DNA of 64,000 nucleotides, taken from NCBI GenBank assembly GCA_964035575.1, contig OZ037903.1, positions 459,001 to 523,000 of the forward strand. The letters run 5' to 3'. The stretch is from Rhynchopus sp. YZ270_cl-10. Lineage: Eukaryota; Euglenozoa; Diplonemea; Diplonemida; Diplonemidae. This document shows, piece after piece, positions 42,321 through 52,900 of the stretch (its first letter is position 1; every line of letters begins with the position of its first letter). A program made the translations under genes and the position numbers. The notes below the pieces were generated by a model. That model saw only the letters and a list, made by a program, of their open reading frames with translations. It made no database searches and had not been told where the DNA came from.

Positions 42321-43009
42321 AGACACCCAGCGTAACAAAAAAAAAAAACTAAATTACGCTCTGAGCAAAAAAAAAACAGAGGTCGCGTGCACGTCTATTT
42401 CCATTTGAAAACAACAAACCCTTTTTGTTTGCTCTATTCGCGAGGAAAAGAGAAAAAAATGAACGTGTGGACCACCTATCTCTGCTTATCTCTTATCTTC
42501 TTTGAATTTTTTTCAAATAGCTTTTTTTTTTGAAAGATGTGCACACGTCTTTCGAATCTTTTCACTGATACACAACGCAGTAGGAGAATGGGGGCACACA
42601 GATCCACGAAATGTGGAAAGGGGGGGTTTTTTTTTCTTTCAAAAAAAAAAAATATGGTAGAATGATGATGCCACCCGAAGGGTGAGAGAGATGACAGGTC
42701 TCTTTTTTTTTTTTAAAAGGAATCCCTTCGACACTTCTGGTAACCGTTAGGTCTTCTCCATCTACCTACGGTACGTCAAATAAGGCCAATATTTGCTCAA
42801 TTTGAGGTTGAGCAAAGAAAAGAGCTTTTGGGTTATGGTGCTTTTTTTTTTCAAGAAATGAATGACGGGAGTAGATTTTGGAATTATTGCAAGAGTCAAA
42901 GTCGGAGAATGAGGGAAAAAAAAAAATAGCGCCAAAAAAAAAAATCTGAAGTCGATAATGACAATGCCTTCATGGAATTGAAGACACTATATAAAAAAAA
43001 AGGAGAGAA

Positions 43010-43050
43010 TTTTTGAAAGATGAATGTGCCTCTCGTGCTCATGCATCAAG
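43010..43050 (-). repeat. Family A hairpin
   Basis: + strand GATGAATGTGCCTCTCGTGC then TCATGCATC. Nearly the same left half as the copy at 17901. Confidence 0.75.
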
Positions 43051-43152
43051 CAAAAAAAGAGAGAAAAAAAAACACCTCCTAGTCAAAGAGAGATGAAACA
43101 CCGAACCAAAAATTCGGGGGTTTGTTTGTTTTGATTTTTTTTTTTTGATAAA

Positions 43153-43208
43153 TTGTTGGAGTAGTGTAGTTGCCTCGGTTGTGTTGCCACAGTTGTGCAA
43201 TCTCCACT
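43153..43208 (+). repeat. Family C element
   Basis: Inverted copy of 13215-13270. Unlike families A and B, this family is found in both orientations. Confidence 0.75.
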
Positions 43209-43659
43209 GTCATTTTTAAACCCATTTTGTGGGTAGGGGTCAGTTCAAACTTCAGAGAGAAAAAAAGGGGAGATGGGGGGACAAGACATCATATCCATAT
43301 CACTCGGGAAAAGAGTTGTGGAGATATCTCATTTTTTTTTTAAATTTTATTTTTTTCTTTTTTTGAAATATTGGTGTAACAATGAAGACATCCTGAGGAT
43401 GTATCTTCCACTATATCACCTTTATTTAAAAAAAAAACAAAATACCATGGCGACAGGCAAAGGGGGGAAAATACTCAATCTTTATCGACAAAATCACTTT
43501 GCTAAAAAAAAAATACACGATATGCATTTACTATTCCCATACTCTCTTTTCATCCTTTGCTTTTTTGAAATTTATTTTTTGAAATAAATTTATATAAAAA
43601 AAAATCCTCATAGGAACACCATAAGAGGTGGTAGCTGTGTGTGAGAGTTTTTGCATTCT

Positions 43660-45864
43660 CTAGGCGCGGGATGCGGTGAGCGCCTTTCTTGCACGGCGGG
43701 AGTCGGAGAGGACGAACTCGGTGTAACCACTGGGGGTGGAGGTGCCCTTGAAGATAAGGTCATACGCGGCGTTGAACTCGATGGTGTCGAAGTTGGGGCC
43801 CATGGCATGGTAGGTGGGGTCGGACGCGTTCTGTGAGTCGACAACCTTGGCCTGCTTCTTCAGTGTTGCCATGACCTGCTCCTCTGTGACCAGGCCGTGG
43901 TGCAGCCAGTTCGCAATGTGCTGGCTCGAGATACGCAGCGTCGCGCGGTCCTCCATCAGCTCCACGTTGTGTGTGTCCGGCACCTTCGAGCACCCCACAC
44001 CCTGCCCAACCCACCGCACAACGTACCCAAGCAGACTCTGGCAGTTGCAGTCCAGCTCCGCCTGGATCTCCTCGACAGAGAGCTCTCTGTCCAGCAGCGG
44101 GGGCTGGAGCAGCTCGTTCGCGTACGAGCTCACGATGCCGCTGCGCTTCCCCTCCTGCACGTCGTGCACAGGCAGGTAGTGGTAGTGCAGGGCGTGCAGC
44201 GTCGCGGCAGTTGGGCTCGGCACCCACGACACAGTGGCACCGGCCTTGAGGTGGCCAATCTTCTTCTCCATCATCTCAGCCATGTTGTCAGGAGCTGCCC
44301 ACATTCCCTTGCCGATCTGGCCCTTCCCAACAAGCCCGCTCTCAATACCTCTGTCGACGCTGTTAGCCTCGTACGCCTTGATCCAGGTCACGTCACGGAT
44401 CTCCTCCTTCGGCTTCATGGGGCCTGCCTCCATCGAGGTGTGGATCTCGTCCGCAACACGGTCCAAGAAGCCAGTGTTGATGAAGAAGACACGCTTCTTC
44501 GCTGCGTCCAGAGCCTTGCGCAGGTTGAGCGTCATGCGGCGCTCCTCGTCCATGATGCCGATCTTGACAGTGTTCTCGGGGATGCCGAGGATCTTCTCGA
44601 TCTTCGTGAACAACTGGCACACAAAGGCAACCTCCTCTGCGCTGTGCATCTTCGGCTTCACAAGGTAGATCGACCCGGTGCGGCTGTTCTCCTTGTTCTG
44701 GATGTCGTGCACACCTGCGAGGGTGGTCACCATGGCGTCCAGGAAGTGCTCCGGCGTCTTGTCCTGTGTGTCCGTCTTCACGATGTCCGTGTACATGTGG
44801 AGGCCGACGTTGCGGCACATGAGGACGGCACGTCCAGGGATGGATACCTCACCCCCGTCGAGAGCGGTCCACTTTCTTGTGGTGTTGAGCTTGCGGTGGA
44901 AGGTCTGGCTGCCCTTCTGGATCGGGACAGAGATTGTGTTGCTCATGAGGCCGTTCCAGTTGGAGTACGCGATGACCTTGTCCGCTGCGTCGACTGTGCA
45001 TGCGCTGTCCTCAGCGTCTGCGAGCACGGACACTGCTGACTCGAGCTGCACGTCAATGATACCTGCCGGGTGCGCCTTGCCGACGGGGTGCTTGCGGTCG
45101 ATCTGGATGTCGATGTGCAGTCCGTTGTGCAGGAAGAGCACGGAGGCGAGCACGTCCTTGTCGTTGTTGCGGAAGCCCTTGAAGGCCGACGGGTCCTTCA
45201 GGGTGGTGGTGTTGCGTGCGCCGTAGGTCAGCTCAAGCGCGCCGTCGACGACCTTGATGTTGGACACGACACCCCAGGATGCGCCCTCCAGGGGGAGGAT
45301 GTGGTCCAGGATGCGGTGCACCTCGGAGAACACGATGGCACCACGGTTGGAGCAGTAGGACTTCGGGATCTCACCGGGCACGGTGTCGGTGCCGTAGAGC
45401 GAGTCAAGGAGGGAACCCCAACGTGCGTTGGCGGCGTTGACAATGTAGCGTGCGTTGTCGACGGGGCAGACAAGCTGGGGGGCGGGGGTGCCGCTCATCT
45501 CGTTGTCGACGTTGCTGGTCTCGATCTTCGAGTCGTATGTCTCCTCCGAGAAGTACTCAATGTCCTTCAGGAAGTTTGTGTAGTCCTGCAGGTCCAGCTT
45601 CTCTCCCTTGTGGCTCTTGTGGTACCCGCTGATCTCCTTCTGCAGCGAGTCACGCTTCTCCAGGAACCCCTTGTTGGCATCGGAGAACTCGTTGTACACC
45701 TCGCTCAGGCCGTTCCAGAAGTCCGTCTCCTTCACGTTGGTGTCGGGCAGGATGTCCTTCTCAATGAGCGACACAATGTCCTTGTGCACACGCAGCCCCT
45801 GCGCCACACGGATGTGGCAGTAACGACGTGCCATCGCCAAGGTGCTGAAGTTCAATCTCGACAT
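43660..45864 (-). CDS. Malate synthase G (glyoxylate bypass)
   Basis: Single exon, 734 aa. It condenses glyoxylate with acetyl-CoA to malate. Length and motifs match isoform G (the long monomeric type, usual in bacteria): PVDNARYIVNAANARWGSLL, GLHIDIQIDR, IYLVKPKMH, GIMDEERRMTLNLR, and GKGQIGKGMWAAPDNM. The Met at 45864 was chosen over an upstream in-frame Met because the stretch before it is low-complexity. The N-terminus (MSRLNFSTLAMARRYCHIR) is basic and acid-free, consistent with mitochondrial import; the C-terminus ASRA is not a standard PTS1. Together with two isocitrate lyases it completes the bypass. Confidence 0.95.
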   Translation of the reverse strand: MSRLNFSTLAMARRYCHIRVAQGLRVHKDIVSLIEKDILPDTNVKETDFWNGLSEVYNEFSDANKGFLEKRDSLQKEISGYHKSHKGEKLDLQDYTNFLKDIEYFSEETYDSKIETSNVDNEMSGTPAPQLVCPVDNARYIVNAANARWGSLLDSLYGTDTVPGEIPKSYCSNRGAIVFSEVHRILDHILPLEGASWGVVSNIKVVDGALELTYGARNTTTLKDPSAFKGFRNNDKDVLASVLFLHNGLHIDIQIDRKHPVGKAHPAGIIDVQLESAVSVLADAEDSACTVDAADKVIAYSNWNGLMSNTISVPIQKGSQTFHRKLNTTRKWTALDGGEVSIPGRAVLMCRNVGLHMYTDIVKTDTQDKTPEHFLDAMVTTLAGVHDIQNKENSRTGSIYLVKPKMHSAEEVAFVCQLFTKIEKILGIPENTVKIGIMDEERRMTLNLRKALDAAKKRVFFINTGFLDRVADEIHTSMEAGPMKPKEEIRDVTWIKAYEANSVDRGIESGLVGKGQIGKGMWAAPDNMAEMMEKKIGHLKAGATVSWVPSPTAATLHALHYHYLPVHDVQEGKRSGIVSSYANELLQPPLLDRELSVEEIQAELDCNCQSLLGYVVRWVGQGVGCSKVPDTHNVELMEDRATLRISSQHIANWLHHGLVTEEQVMATLKKQAKVVDSQNASDPTYHAMGPNFDTIEFNAAYDLIFKGTSTPSGYTEFVLSDSRRARKALTASRA

Positions 45865-46663
45865 TTTATGTAGGTTTTTTTTTGGTCTAAATAACGTTAC
45901 CTTCGAGGGTGATGTGATGTGATGTGATGTAAGGAGGAGGAGAAATGAGGCAAAAAGTGGATAGCGTCCATTTTTTCTTTTTGTGGGAAAAACACTTTTG
46001 TTGCTGTTTGGGTGGGGGAAGAGAGAAAAAAATTGTTTTATTTTGCTGTTCTGCACCCGGCCCCCTGGGAAGGTCTTTTTGTTGACTTGCTTCCTTCCTT
46101 TTGCCCATTTTTTTTAATACATTTTCGTGTATGCCTTCAGATTTTCATTTTCTTTTTGTGGCGACTGTTAGGATAAGTGTAGTTGCCACCTTATGACAAG
46201 CTTCACTTTCCCTTTTGAGTCACCCACCAGCAATTTTGGCCGGGAGGAGGCTATTTTTTTTTGGCAACAAATACTCGAACACACAAAATAAAACAGACCC
46301 CACACCCACTCCCACCTAATCTTTTCGTAGAATCGACAGAAAGCACCATGTCAAAAGACAGGGCTCTGCCCACAAAAGCCTATCTCATCTTTTTGGCAGT
46401 TTTAGACTCAACACAAAACACACTCAAACAAAAAACTGAGCATCTGTACGTTCTTTTATTATGCAAAACACAGTAAAAGAAGGTCAGCACAGATACAGGA
46501 GATTTGGGGAAACGGGAAGAAATATCACACGAGAAAAAAAAAATAGTTAAAAAAACACACCAGAATTTTGTTATTTTTTTTTGTTATTTTTGGGGAATTT
46601 TTTTGGGGGGGCTTCTATCTAAATGAGGTATATTTTTTTAGCATTATTTTTTCTTTACACATC
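45865..46663. other. Gene-free stretch between malate synthase and the EF-hand gene
   Basis: A short GATGT tandem (near 45915-45930) lies about 60 bp upstream of the malate synthase start codon. Near 46163 is TAAGTGTAGTTGCCACC, similar to the left part of family C. No gene is visible. Confidence 0.5.
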
Positions 46664-47362
46664 TTAATTGGACATGGATTGCATCTGCTTCTGGAGTTCC
46701 TCGATGTTGGGGGTCATGGATGGGACGGGCTCGTTGAGGTAACTTGCGAACTCTTCTATCGAGATACGGCCCTGGTCGTCGGTCTTGACCTCAGACATGA
46801 GCTGCTTCACTTCGGCCTCAGACATCTTCTCTCCAAGGGTGGTAAGAAGCGACACAATCTCAGAGTGCTTCAGGAATCCAGTCTCATTTCCGTCAAACGC
46901 CTGCAGCGCTGTCAACAGATCCTGTGAGGTGGGACCCTCGTACGGCCCCTTCATGAACTCAATGAACTGGTCAAGAGTCACAGAGTCACTCATGCCAGAG
47001 GTCTTCTCCTGGATCTCAGCCTCGGTGTATTTGCGTCCTGGGGATGGGGAGGGGGAGGGTATGGTAAGGGGGGAAACAAAGAAACGTTTATGAGATGATT
47101 CTAAGTCTCGCGGTTAGTAACCTAAAAATTGTATGTGGTAAGCCAGGTCAATATCCGTAGTGCTAAAAAAGGTGTACAAGGAGTTAGAGAGCATAAAAAA
47201 AAACAAAAGTTGGTTTGAAATACAAACGGCCTTCTCGTGAGAGTGTACCAAAAAAAGCATACCGAGGGACCTCACAATGTGGATGAAGTCGGACTTCGCG
47301 ACGCTGCCAGTACGCTTCTCGTCGAAGAGGTTCCAGGTCTCACGCCATTCTGCTTCGCTCAT
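46664..47362 (-). CDS. Calmodulin/myosin-light-chain-like EF-hand protein
   Basis: Exons 47263-47362 and 46664-47037 join in frame (157 aa), donor GTATGC and acceptor CCCCAG. Four EF-hand positions are visible. Site I (FDEKRTGSVAKSDF) and site IV (VKTDDQGRISIEEF) are partly degenerate, site II is lost, and site III (FDGNETGFLKHSEI) is best preserved. This pattern, with length about 150 and start SEAEWRETWNLFDE, fits myosin essential light chains and related calmodulin-like proteins. A myosin heavy-chain-like gene lies 2.5 kb away (49902-53834). The intron carries both a family A' element right after the donor and a family A hairpin about 50 nt before the acceptor. Confidence 0.85.
47086..47130 (-). 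repeat. Family A hairpin in the EF-hand gene intron
   Basis: In minus sense GGTTACTAACC GCGAGA CTTAGAATCATC TCATAAAC. The acceptor CCCCAG is about 48 nt from the tail. Confidence 0.7.
47208..47251 (-). repeat. Family A' element at the 5' end of the EF-hand gene intron
   Basis: In minus sense it begins 14 nt after the exon end: GGTACACTCTC ACGAGA AGGCCGTTTGTATTTCAAAC. Confidence 0.75.
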
Positions 47363-48762
47363 TGTTAGGTGAGGGGTGTGTGTGTGCGTGCTATTGTTTT
47401 GGTTTGAAGCGAGAGGCGAGTTAGGGGACAGGGCAGTGTACAATAGATATTGGTGGTCCTCAGTCAATAGGAAGGTCACTACACTACACACTGCGTGTAA
47501 GCAAGCCCCCATTCAAAATCGAGTCTAAAAACTGCCATCACGAGCTACACCGGGATGTGATTGACGATCACTTCCTCATCAGATTTGGATCTGCAACTGC
47601 AGAGTGGCAAGGGCATGAAGTGCTTAGGAAGGCGCGCAGGTCAACACACAGGACCATTTGTGTGCGATCCAGCTCCGTAGGCATTCCAGTGCGTACAAAA
47701 ACGTGTCTGTGGACGAGTGCTTCAAGGACGAGACGTCATTGGACTAAGCGGGCATCAAGTATAATATATCTTCAACATCGGCGGTTATAGCTGGGGGTTG
47801 ATGTGTCAGTCAATAGATCTTTTTTTTTTCTCGTTTTATTGCTGTGCCTTCTCGATTTATTTCTTTTTTGACATTCTACCAAAAGACAAAAATTCGAAGA
47901 CGATAGGGCACCACCCGCTGAGACAAACTGAACGTCAAATGTGGGGGAATTGTGACAAACTGCAAAAATAAACAAAAAAAAACACCTCACAAAGACGCAG
48001 GAATGTGTTGGTAAACCCGTCTCAGCAGACGTTTAACATAAAAGAGCAGGTTTTTGAAGAAGAACAAAAAAGGGGCAGCACAAAAAGATTTGCTCTGAAA
48101 CTGAATTTAACGAAATTTTCTGAGATTTTTTTTTTATTCTTCCAATACTGAGAACCTACCTATGTAGGTGGGCCATGAGCAGCACTTTCTTTTTTTGTTC
48201 GTTTGTTTTGTGTTTTCTTTTTTTGTTTTGCTTTTTTTTGTTTTGTTTTTGCTTTTGCTTTGAGAGAGAGAAAGGAATATGCGTCGCCGCACAAGCGGCC
48301 GAGCGAAAAGAATTGCAAAAAAAAGGGGGGAAATGGGAAGACGAAAAAAGGAAATTGAAAGTGCAAACGCCTAGAATAATAATAAAAAGGAAAAAAAAGG
48401 AGGAATGAAAATCGAAGGTGAATTCACGAGACTCCCACAGTGCTGCGATACAGCCTTCAAAAAGAAACAAAAATGAAGTTGAAAGCGCAAACCTGGCCTC
48501 GTGTGGATGAGACACGATGTCCACCTATATTGTCAGACTGGAAGTGGCAACCAGACCTGACTGGTTATTTTATTTATGGCAGCACTACACTACACAAATT
48601 TGCAACAACAAAAAGCAACATTGAACTATGTCTCCCATACCCAAAGGAACACACACACACACTTACCTCCTCCAACACGGAGATCTACCTTCCCACTACA
48701 TTAACGAAAATAGAACAACCCCCAACTATCCCCCAACTCTCTTTTAAAAAAAGTACTTTCAT
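47363..48762. other. Gene-poor stretch with family B copies
   Basis: 47530-47790 is a GC-richer island readable on the + strand (VIDDHFLIRFGSATAEWQGH...) without a start, family match or splice sites; probably a gene relic. 48350-48375 and 48474-48525 are family B copies. In minus sense the second is followed within about 22 nt by TTTTTGAAG, an acceptor candidate, which suggests a 3'UTR intron of the SDR gene. Confidence 0.4.
48474..48525 (-). repeat. Family B element, variant
   Basis: + strand GTTGAAAGCGCAAACCTGGC then CTCGTGTGGATGAGACACGA; CGTGT/ACACG hairpin replaces the usual GCC/GGC one. Confidence 0.55.
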
Positions 48763-49686
48763 CTACAGCTTGGCCTTGGGTGCCTTGTGGGCGTTGCGCT
48801 GCTTCTGGATGACGCTGCGAATCATCTTCTTCTGGACGATGAAAGGTCCGACGTTGTGCCATTGGGCACCGTCGACGACGAGGGTGGTCGAGGTGACCCA
48901 TGAGGCTGCGGGGGAGGCGAGGAAGAGCGCGGCGTTGGCAATGTCCTCACCCTCTCCGTAGCGACCGATCGGGCAGGTGCCGCGGATCTTGTCCTCGGTC
49001 ATGCCAAGGCTTCCGAAGACACGTCCAGTGGGGCCGCCCTCAGTGCCTGCAATAGGTCCAGGCGCAATGCCCACAACACGGATGCCGTACTCAGCCCATT
49101 CTGTTCCAAGAGTCTGGGTCAGCACGTCAATGCCCGCCTTTGCAGACGCAGCGTGCGCCTGGAACGGCATCGCGTGGTACTGCAGCGTCGCAGACATGTT
49201 GATGACAGTGCTGCCGGCCTTAGCCTTCGACAGCCAGTAGAGGCACGCAGAGCTCATGTTGAAGGTCCCGCGCAGGTCGATGTCGATGACGGTCTGGAAC
49301 GCCTTTGCGGAAAGGTCCTCCGCAAGCGACATGAAGTTGCCAGCCGCGTTGTTGATGAGCACGTCGATGCAGCCCCACTTCTCGCCGACCAGGTTTGCTG
49401 CGGCCGCGCAGTCCTGGTCGTTGCGGACATCGGCGCGTGCGTACATGACGTCCTCAGCCCCAGCGGCACGGATCTCCGTTGCAGCCTTCACCAGCTTCGC
49501 CTCAGTGCGGCCGCAGATCGCAACCTTCGCACCATGCGCGGCAAATGCCTTGCAGCACGCAAGGCCAATCCCGCTGCCTCCCCCAGTCACGAAGACAACC
49601 TTCCCCTTCATGATGTCATCCTTGAAGATCGTCGTCGACTTCACCGCCTTCACACACGGCTGCAGCTCAGGGACTCTTTGGGACAT
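48763..49686 (-). CDS. Peroxisomal 2,4-dienoyl-CoA reductase-like SDR
   Basis: Single exon, 307 aa. Short-chain dehydrogenase that removes double bonds during oxidation of unsaturated fatty acids (NADPH-dependent). Features seen: nucleotide motif TGGGSGIGLACCKAFAAHGA, NNAAGNF (typical of DECR rather than other SDRs), INMSATLQYHAMPFQAHAAS with the catalytic Ser region and AKAG Lys, and IAPGPIAGTEG. The residue after HAAS is Ala, as in DECR-type SDRs that lack the usual catalytic Tyr. The C-terminus is AKL, a strong PTS1, so it is predicted to be peroxisomal or glyoxysomal. Confidence 0.92.
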   Translation of the reverse strand: MSQRVPELQPCVKAVKSTTIFKDDIMKGKVVFVTGGGSGIGLACCKAFAAHGAKVAICGRTEAKLVKAATEIRAAGAEDVMYARADVRNDQDCAAAANLVGEKWGCIDVLINNAAGNFMSLAEDLSAKAFQTVIDIDLRGTFNMSSACLYWLSKAKAGSTVINMSATLQYHAMPFQAHAASAKAGIDVLTQTLGTEWAEYGIRVVGIAPGPIAGTEGGPTGRVFGSLGMTEDKIRGTCPIGRYGEGEDIANAALFLASPAASWVTSTTLVVDGAQWHNVGPFIVQKKMIRSVIQKQRNAHKAPKAKL

Positions 49687-49901
49687 TTTTGTGGTGTAGA
49701 GGGGTTTAGTGGGTTGCTATGCAATGAAGGATGTGTTTAGACTCTTGCAAAATGTACAAAAGAAATTGGGACTATTTTTTTTGAAATCTAACAGATACTA
49801 CAATACTATATTCAGTGGAAAACCAAAATAAAGCTTCACTGAAATATATCCAGACAGTTATGTAAAAACTACAAAATTGGGGATTCCTTCCTTCCTTCCC
49901 T

Positions 49902-52900
49902 CTATCTTAAAAAATCACGATGTGGGGGTTGAATTTGATTTGTGTGTAGGTGTTCAAGCGATTGCGCGGCAGCGAGAGACGTTTGACGGTTGAGTCGCTC
50001 TGTGTTGTACTTAGCCTGTTCAAGCTGAAGATAGTGGCGTCGGGTCAGTTCTAAGGCACGTGCATCGCGCTCCATTCTGTCTGCTGTGTTGTTGCGATGC
50101 AGGGCAAGCCAGTGTTTCTTTTCGACCTCAAAACGGACACGAAGCTCCAAACGCTGTTGAATCTCTCTTGTCGCAGCGTGTCTTCGGTAGTCTAGCTCCT
50201 GCCTCTGTACCTCATCAACAGCGTGCATCACCTCCCGATGCTTCTCCTCCTCCACCTGCACAAACATCCTCCGCCACTTCCCCACCAACCGCCTCTTAGC
50301 GTCACGCTGCATCTTCTCAACCATCTTCCTGCTTACTACCTCACTTTCACGGCTTCTGCCTAATAAAAGGAAGATTTTGTCGTCATAGAAGAGAGACAGA
50401 ATTTGCTTTACAGCGGCATGCTCCTCTGCAAGGAGGAACTCCCGCCCTGCGTGGTGCTTTGTGTAGATCGCATGAACCTTATGGGGTGCGGATTGGTTGA
50501 TATAATCGCAACGGAGATGTAAAAATGCGACACGTTGTTGCTCTTCAATGTCGTTGCGTGCAGTCTGCTCCATCCCAGGCTGTCTATGGATCGTTTCAGA
50601 TGCAAGAAGAAAGGCGCCACTCTCAGCCATATCACGACACAGCTTCTTCCATGATTCTGCCTCCTCCACCAGAATCCCACCCACCCCTCTATATCCATAT
50701 CGGCCCAGCTCTTCTTCTAAACAAAGGTCTTCGCCAAATACGTCTAAATACATGAATTGCAATTCTGCGTGCAGATCCTCCCATTCCTCTGCCTCAGCGC
50801 GTATGATGTCCCCTCGGGTCAGTGCTTCCTGACGGATGGTGTATGGTTTCAATTTTTCGAGGCATTCGGTTTCGAGGGTTGCCCGGTCATATGCTTGGAG
50901 CACTTCGTGCATTTCTCGCTCTTCTGCTTCTTCGTCTTCTTCGCGTTGGCGTTGCATCCCAGCGTATTGCTCCCAAAAGTTGTCATAGAACAATGTGTCT
51001 AATGCTGTTATTTCCTCCTCAAGAATCGCCGCCCGTTCAATAATTTCATTCCCTTCATTAAGAATAAGAGACACCCCAAGGTATTCATAAAGAATGTCTC
51101 GAAACGCAGTGGCCTCGTCTTCTTCAATGAAGGGGCGGTATTCGGTGTCCTTTCTGACCAGCTCCTGCATGTAGACATCGAAGAATGCGTGGGCGAAGTT
51201 GCCTGCGATGTCAAGAAGGTCCCACACCTGGTCTTCTTCAATGGCGGCGCGCGCAGGGGGTTCGTCGGCTTCGTGTTGTATGAGGTCTGCAGCGAGGCGT
51301 GCCTGTAGGCGGATCTGGTCTTTCATGGATTCAACAAGGTCAGGTTTGGCCTCGCGTACCTTTGCCTTCGTGGTATGGGTGTTTGCAACATAGGCGCGGC
51401 AGAACGCAGTCACAACCTCGGCACAGCCAAGAAGACATTCACTGCGCTTCTGTAACATCCTCCGGTGTACATGAGACTTCAGGAAGACCCCATCTGATCC
51501 GATCTGTGCGTCGTACGGCAGCCCAACACCATACTCCTCAAGGGTCTCATGCGGTGTAAGGTGCTGCTTCTCTTGGAAGCGCTTCCTCCGTGTGGGAGAA
51601 ATCTCCTTTGGTGTGTCCGGTGCAAAGATGTTCATGACAGGTCGTAGGGTGTATTTGAACAGCTGGGTGTGCCGCAATACTGGGGCGCCGAAGAGGTTTG
51701 CAAACTCACGTCGTGAGAAGCGTACTGGGAAGCCGTGTTTCTGCATCTGCAGCAGTGCGCTGAAGTTGTGTAGGAACAACAGCTGCTGCCCGACGTAGGT
51801 CTGGTCGTACCCCTCCCACCCCAATGCCGTTGCAGCGCAGAGAACAAAATGCACCGCACCCACCTCATCCACCTTGCCGGACGCAGTCAGAAAACGTTTC
51901 TTGAAGGCCACCAGCGTATCGTTAAAGCCTTTGGCGGAGCGGCACAACGCTGCAGGCGGCAGGGCCACGAAGAATCCCACCTCCGAGGACATGAAGATGT
52001 CATCAAACTCTGTTGCGTCCCCACGGTAGCAGTCTGAGTCTGCAAGGCTGTATCGGGTGTAGTGTGGTGCGCAGAAGTGGTTGAAATGGAAACCCACTGG
52101 GGGGCCTGCGAGGTCGGGGTCGACATCACCGTCTGCATCATCAATGTAGAACATCGGGTCGAACTGTGAGCGTGCGTGCGTCTCACGCCGCACAGAGAAG
52201 CCCTCTGGCGCTGCGCTCTTGTTGTAGTACTGCCGCCGCATCAACGACACAGCGTCTTTAGGGGTGAAGCTCTGATAGCAGATCTGCAGCACCCCATTCA
52301 AGTAGTTCCCCAACACCTTCACATTCGTGGTGTTCTCATAGAACCCTGGGGTCGCCAGCTTCACCCCTTCCCTCATGCATTCTTCGATGTGGTTCTGAAA
52401 CTGCGTTCGATTGAAGGTCTCCTTCCAAAGCACTTCGGTCGCAGTGTTGAGCCTCAACGAACCCAAAGAGAACTTCTGCGTGCCGTAGGCGATGCCGGAG
52501 AGGTCGACGACGTGGATGGGGGTGGTGTCGGTTTCTGTGGGGATGAGGAGTTCATCGCGTAGGGTGTCGTTGATGGTTGCGACTATGTGTTCGAAGAGGG
52601 AGGCAAAGAGGGCTTTGCAGAAGGCGTCGATCTTATCGTGATGCAGGTTGGCGGTGCTGTGTTCGTTGTTTACATCCATGACACCGCCGAGGGAGAGATG
52701 CGATCGGAGAACCAAGGGGTCCACACCAATGCAGACGGCAGCAGCATCGACATCGGGTGTTGCCTTCTGTAAATGCAGGATCGCAGCGAGCGAGCTCCAC
52801 ATACAAACCTGCGCATCAGTGTCAAAGCCGCAGACCTCGAGAGAGTTCTCCACCTCAGCCAGCTCCTCTGCTGAGGAAAAGTCGCGGTTATGCGCAGCAC

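Larger units (their letters stand above)
38319..43659. other. Repeat-rich 5.3 kb without a clear gene
   Basis: 38424-39177 is the right-hand alpha/beta array of the duplication. 39178-43659 is A/T-rich with many homopolymers. It contains a family B element (40634, with a CTCTTCTTTAG acceptor candidate 45 nt on), a family E copy (40945-40976), family A hairpins (41371, 42277, 43010) and a family C copy (43153). Their orientation predicts minus-strand transcripts with introns here, perhaps a 3'UTR or a non-coding gene. No exon with coding signal was found. Confidence 0.5.

Noticed and set aside
47557-47790. GC-rich plus-strand frame (MIDDHFLIRFGSATAEWQGH...).
   Set aside because: No recognised domain, no splice context and Arg/Ser-rich; possibly a relic, not called as a gene.
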